Assembly (NCBI GenBank): GCA_001593855.1
Contig: LUCC01000013.1
Coordinates: 1-15,041, forward strand
Reading direction: 5' to 3'
DNA: 15,041 nucleotides
From: Candidatus Hecatellales archaeon B24
GTDB lineage: Archaea; Thermoproteota; Bathyarchaeia; Hecatellales; Hecatellaceae
Of this stretch, positions 13,459 to 15,041 are shown one piece after another. The translations under genes and the position numbers were made by a program. The first letter of the stretch is position 1, and the number at the start of each line of letters is the position of its first letter. The notes beneath the pieces were generated by a model that had not been told where the DNA came from, did not search any database, and saw nothing but the letters and a program-made list of their open reading frames with translations.

Positions 13459-14066
13459 AACTCCATTTGCTCCAGTTTCTCCAGTTCCTTTTGAAGGTCT
13501 TCCCTGAGCCTTTCCAGTTCCTCGTCAGCCTTGCTTCTCCGCCTTACGGGTTCAGCTGCCTCCTTTTTCGGAGGTGGAGGTTTAGCTTCCTTTTTTGGAG
13601 GTGTGGGAGGGGTTGGAGCTAAGGGAACCTCCGCTGCAGCTTTAACTTCTAAGCCAAGCTTCTTCCTAATCTCCTCTATTTTACTGTTTATTTCGACGAA
13701 CTTTGTTTGGAACATTTTTATGAGTTCGGCACGTGCCTCCTCGAGCTTGTGAAGGCTTAGTATGCGTTCGCTGTGCTGGATGGTTGAGTCAAGCCTTGAG
13801 AGTTGTTCCTTATATTTGGCTATGAGTTTATCTCTCTCCTCCGAGGTAATTCTTCCAGACGCTGCAGCCTCGAAGATTCTGGTTAAAACTTCGCCTAGGG
13901 CTTCCCTTTCAACGCTTAAAACCCGAAGCTCGCTTTCAGCCCTCTTAATCTCTTCAGCGCCTACGCTCCGCTCAAATCTTAGGATAGCCGGTATTTCGAA
14001 GGGAACTTCCTCCTCTTTCACCACGGCCTTCGGAGCTTCCGGCTTGCGCCTTTTAAGAAAAAACAT
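13449..14066 (-). CDS. Coiled-coil protein of unknown function
   Basis: I do not recognise the family. The 205-residue protein has a basic N-terminus (MFFLKRRKPEAP) and a long predicted helical, coiled-coil region at about 36-138, which includes ASGRITSEERDKLIAKYKEQ (69-88). A proline/lysine linker with repeated PPKKEA units follows at about 150-175, then a second charged helix (ELERLREDLQKELEKLEQME, 183-202). There are no cysteines, signal peptide or membrane segment. The composition suggests a scaffold or an oligomerising cytoplasmic protein. ATG 14066 follows GGAAGGGT by a few bases. It is transcribed ahead of rpiA, and its stop codon lies in the hairpin that hides the rpiA ribosome binding site, so the two are probably coexpressed. 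Confidence 0.8.
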   Translation of the reverse strand: MFFLKRRKPEAPKAVVKEEEVPFEIPAILRFERSVGAEEIKRAESELRVLSVEREALGEVLTRIFEAAASGRITSEERDKLIAKYKEQLSRLDSTIQHSERILSLHKLEEARAELIKMFQTKFVEINSKIEEIRKKLGLEVKAAAEVPLAPTPPTPPKKEAKPPPPKKEAAEPVRRRSKADEELERLREDLQKELEKLEQMELEV

Positions 14067-14110
14067 AGGTTACCCTTCCGCTTGAAAACGCTCACAATCT
14101 TATTTTGGTT

Positions 14111-14128
14111 AATAAATATAATTTAAAG
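14111..14128 (-). promoter_or_regulatory. TATA-like promoter for the coiled-coil/rpiA pair
   Basis: The minus strand reads CTTTAAATTATATTTATT, 45-62 nt upstream of ATG 14066. It is a strong A/T box in the 111-base divergent region, and initiation near 14090 gives a short leader. Assigned by position and composition. Confidence 0.5.
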
Positions 14129-14130
14129 GT

Positions 14131-14142
14131 TAACTTAAATTA
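14131..14142 (+). promoter_or_regulatory. TATA-like promoter for the P-loop kinase gene
   Basis: TAACTTAAATTA lies 36-47 nt before ATG 14178 and directly abuts a 17-bp dyad. AATATAATTTAAAGG (14115-14129) is an alternative box shared with the divergent promoter. Confidence 0.45.
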
Positions 14143-14159
14143 CAGAGGAAACTCCTCTG
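14143..14159. repeat. 17-bp perfect inverted repeat between promoter and P-loop kinase start
   Basis: CAGAGGA-AAC-TCCTCTG is a perfect 7-bp dyad with a three-base centre. It lies immediately after the TATA-like box at 14131-14142 and 19 nt before the ATG, so it overlaps or closely flanks the expected transcription start. It could be a repressor operator or a leader hairpin. The symmetry is seen; the role is inferred. Confidence 0.6.
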
Positions 14160-14177
14160 GGAAGGGTAGACGTTCAC

Positions 14178-14744
14178 ATGGCTGCTGGGAAGGGTTTCGC
14201 CGTCTGGTTCACAGGTCTTCCAGGCTCAGGGAAGTCAACGTTAGCAAGACTTACCGCTGGAAGGCTTAGAAGGCTTGGAGTGAAGACCTTCATCCTATCC
14301 TCTGACATGCTCAGAAAATACCTTACACCTAAACCCTCCTACAGCGAAGAGGAGAGAAGGCTCGTATACCATGTTCTAGCGGTTACAGCCAAGCTTCTAA
14401 CCGAGAGCGGCGTGAACGTGCTCATAGACGCCACTGGAAACAGGAGAGTCTACCGTGAGGAAGCTAGAAGGCTGATAAGAAGGTTCGCTGAAATCTACGT
14501 GAAATGCCCCCTAAACCTGTGCGTGGAAAGAGAAACTAAACGCAGGAAAACGTTGGGTGCCCCGAGAAAAATATACGAAAAAGCCTTCAAAGGCGTAAGC
14601 CCCACAGTTCCAGGCATAGGCTCACCCTACGAGGAGCCGTTAAACCCTGAGCTAACCCTTGAAACTGACAGGCTTAAACCCGGTGAGGCAGCAGACTTGG
14701 CAGCCAAATTTATAATTAGAAGGTTCAGGCTGCGGAAAGCTTAA
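14178..14744 (+). CDS. Adenylylsulfate kinase-like P-loop kinase
   Basis: The 188-residue protein resembles APS kinase (CysC), which phosphorylates adenylylsulfate to PAPS. Walker A is FTGLPGSGKSTLA (11-23), and VLIDATGNRRVYREEARRL (81-99) follows as the Walker B region. GIGSPYEEPLNPELTLET (146-163) matches the typical APS-kinase C-terminal GIDSPYExPxxPExxLDT pattern. However, the usual substrate-binding DGDxxR after the second strand is replaced by SSDMLRKYL (41-49), which looks more like the predicted-kinase (COG0645-type) relatives. No ATP sulfurylase or other sulfate gene is in the window, so the substrate is uncertain. ATG 14178 follows GGGAAGGG by several bases. A second kinase-like gene begins 50 nt downstream on the same strand. 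Confidence 0.8.
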   Translation: MAAGKGFAVWFTGLPGSGKSTLARLTAGRLRRLGVKTFILSSDMLRKYLTPKPSYSEEERRLVYHVLAVTAKLLTESGVNVLIDATGNRRVYREEARRLIRRFAEIYVKCPLNLCVERETKRRKTLGAPRKIYEKAFKGVSPTVPGIGSPYEEPLNPELTLETDRLKPGEAADLAAKFIIRRFRLRKA

Positions 14745-14746
14745 CT

Positions 14747-14800
14747 AGGCTTTCCAGCCTCATTATTTGATGCTGCCAACAGCCCTTTCGGCTGGTGTTG
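14747..14800 (+). repeat. Two small hairpins in the gap between the two kinase genes
   Basis: AGGCT-TTCC-AGCCT (14747-14760) is a perfect 5-bp stem right after the kinase stop codon. A second, bulged hairpin pairs CAACA/TGTTG and GCC/GGC between 14777 and 14800 and covers the likely start codons of the next gene. The first could be a weak terminator, though no long T-tract follows. The second could hinder initiation. Confidence 0.4.
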
Positions 14801-15041
14801 ATTTTGAAAGGTTTGGCGGAGGATACGCTTACACGCTACCTTTCATCCCTCCACGGGGTTAAAGTTAAGGTTTTATCGGTTGGAGAACTCGGGAAACCTG
14901 AAGAAGCTGGAAAACTGGACTTGAAGGGGTTCGGCTACGGTAAGCCGCTCCTGGTTGAATATGAGGCTGAAGGTAAACGTTTCAGCGTCGTAGTGCAGAC
15001 TATGAAGCCTGACAGCTTCGGCCATGAGCATCCAGGCGACA
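14795..15041 (+). CDS. Kinase-like (aminoglycoside phosphotransferase-type) protein, 5' part
   Basis: The frame runs off the right edge after 82 codons. Possible starts are GTG 14795, TTG 14798 and TTG 14804; none has a convincing ribosome binding site. The visible part reads LKGLAEDTLTRYLSSLHG, then KVLSVGELGK, LKGFGYGKPLLVEYEAEGKR, VVVQTMKPDSFGHEHPGD. The pattern of a glycine-containing loop followed by beta strands and a VVVQT segment resembles the N-terminal lobe of protein-kinase-like phosphotransferases. The catalytic lobe lies outside the window, so this remains a probable assignment. The short gap after the P-loop kinase gene suggests cotranscription. Confidence 0.5.
   Translation, partial: MLILKGLAEDTLTRYLSSLHGVKVKVLSVGELGKPEEAGKLDLKGFGYGKPLLVEYEAEGKRFSVVVQTMKPDSFGHEHPGD

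Noticed and set aside
14747..14760. Intrinsic terminator after the P-loop kinase gene
   Set aside because: The stem is only five base pairs and is not followed by a T-tract, and the next gene follows closely on the same strand.

Overview
The window is archaeal chromosomal DNA with tightly packed housekeeping genes. The diagnostic genes are a proteasome beta subunit, translation factor aIF6, the Holliday junction resolvase Hjc, the archaeal pantoate kinase/phosphopantothenate synthetase pair, archaeal-type NMN adenylyltransferase and a UPF0179 protein. GTG and TTG starts are common, arginine is mostly AGG/AGA and isoleucine often ATA, and promoters carry A/T-rich TATA-like boxes. A thermophilic or moderately thermophilic member of the Thermoproteota/Bathyarchaeia side is plausible, but that placement is inference. 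No rRNA, tRNA, CRISPR array, insertion sequence or integrase was found, and no gene-free stretch exceeds 300 bases.

Layout. A proteasome beta gene (minus, cut by the left edge) diverges from a UPF0179 gene, which converges on and overlaps an FKBP-type prolyl isomerase (minus). From 1880 to 7102 runs a five-gene plus-strand operon: pantoate kinase, phosphopantothenate synthetase, a hexulose-6-phosphate synthase/RraA fusion, ketopantoate reductase and CoaBC. Four of these are CoA biosynthesis steps from 2-oxopantoate to 4'-phosphopantetheine. A class V aminotransferase (minus) converges on it and diverges from a SAM hydroxide adenosyltransferase. Next is a minus-strand cluster transcribed aIF6 > hjc > rtcA > nadM. 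A small membrane protein (plus) then faces an rpiA gene cotranscribed behind a coiled-coil gene (both minus). The right end holds an adenylylsulfate-kinase-like P-loop kinase and the start of a second kinase-like gene (plus).

How they fit. The Hps domain and RpiA are successive activities of the archaeal ribulose-monophosphate route to ribose 5-phosphate. Hps releases formaldehyde, which could feed the one-carbon step that makes ketopantoate for the same operon. The most striking structure is at the junction between the coiled-coil gene and rpiA. A perfect GGAGGT-GTAA-ACCTCC hairpin buries the rpiA ribosome binding site, carries the upstream stop codon in its loop, and precedes an apparent CTG start. 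Other points of interest are a 17-bp dyad in front of the P-loop kinase gene, four convergent junctions with no spacer, and near absence of GATC (4 sites in 15 kb).
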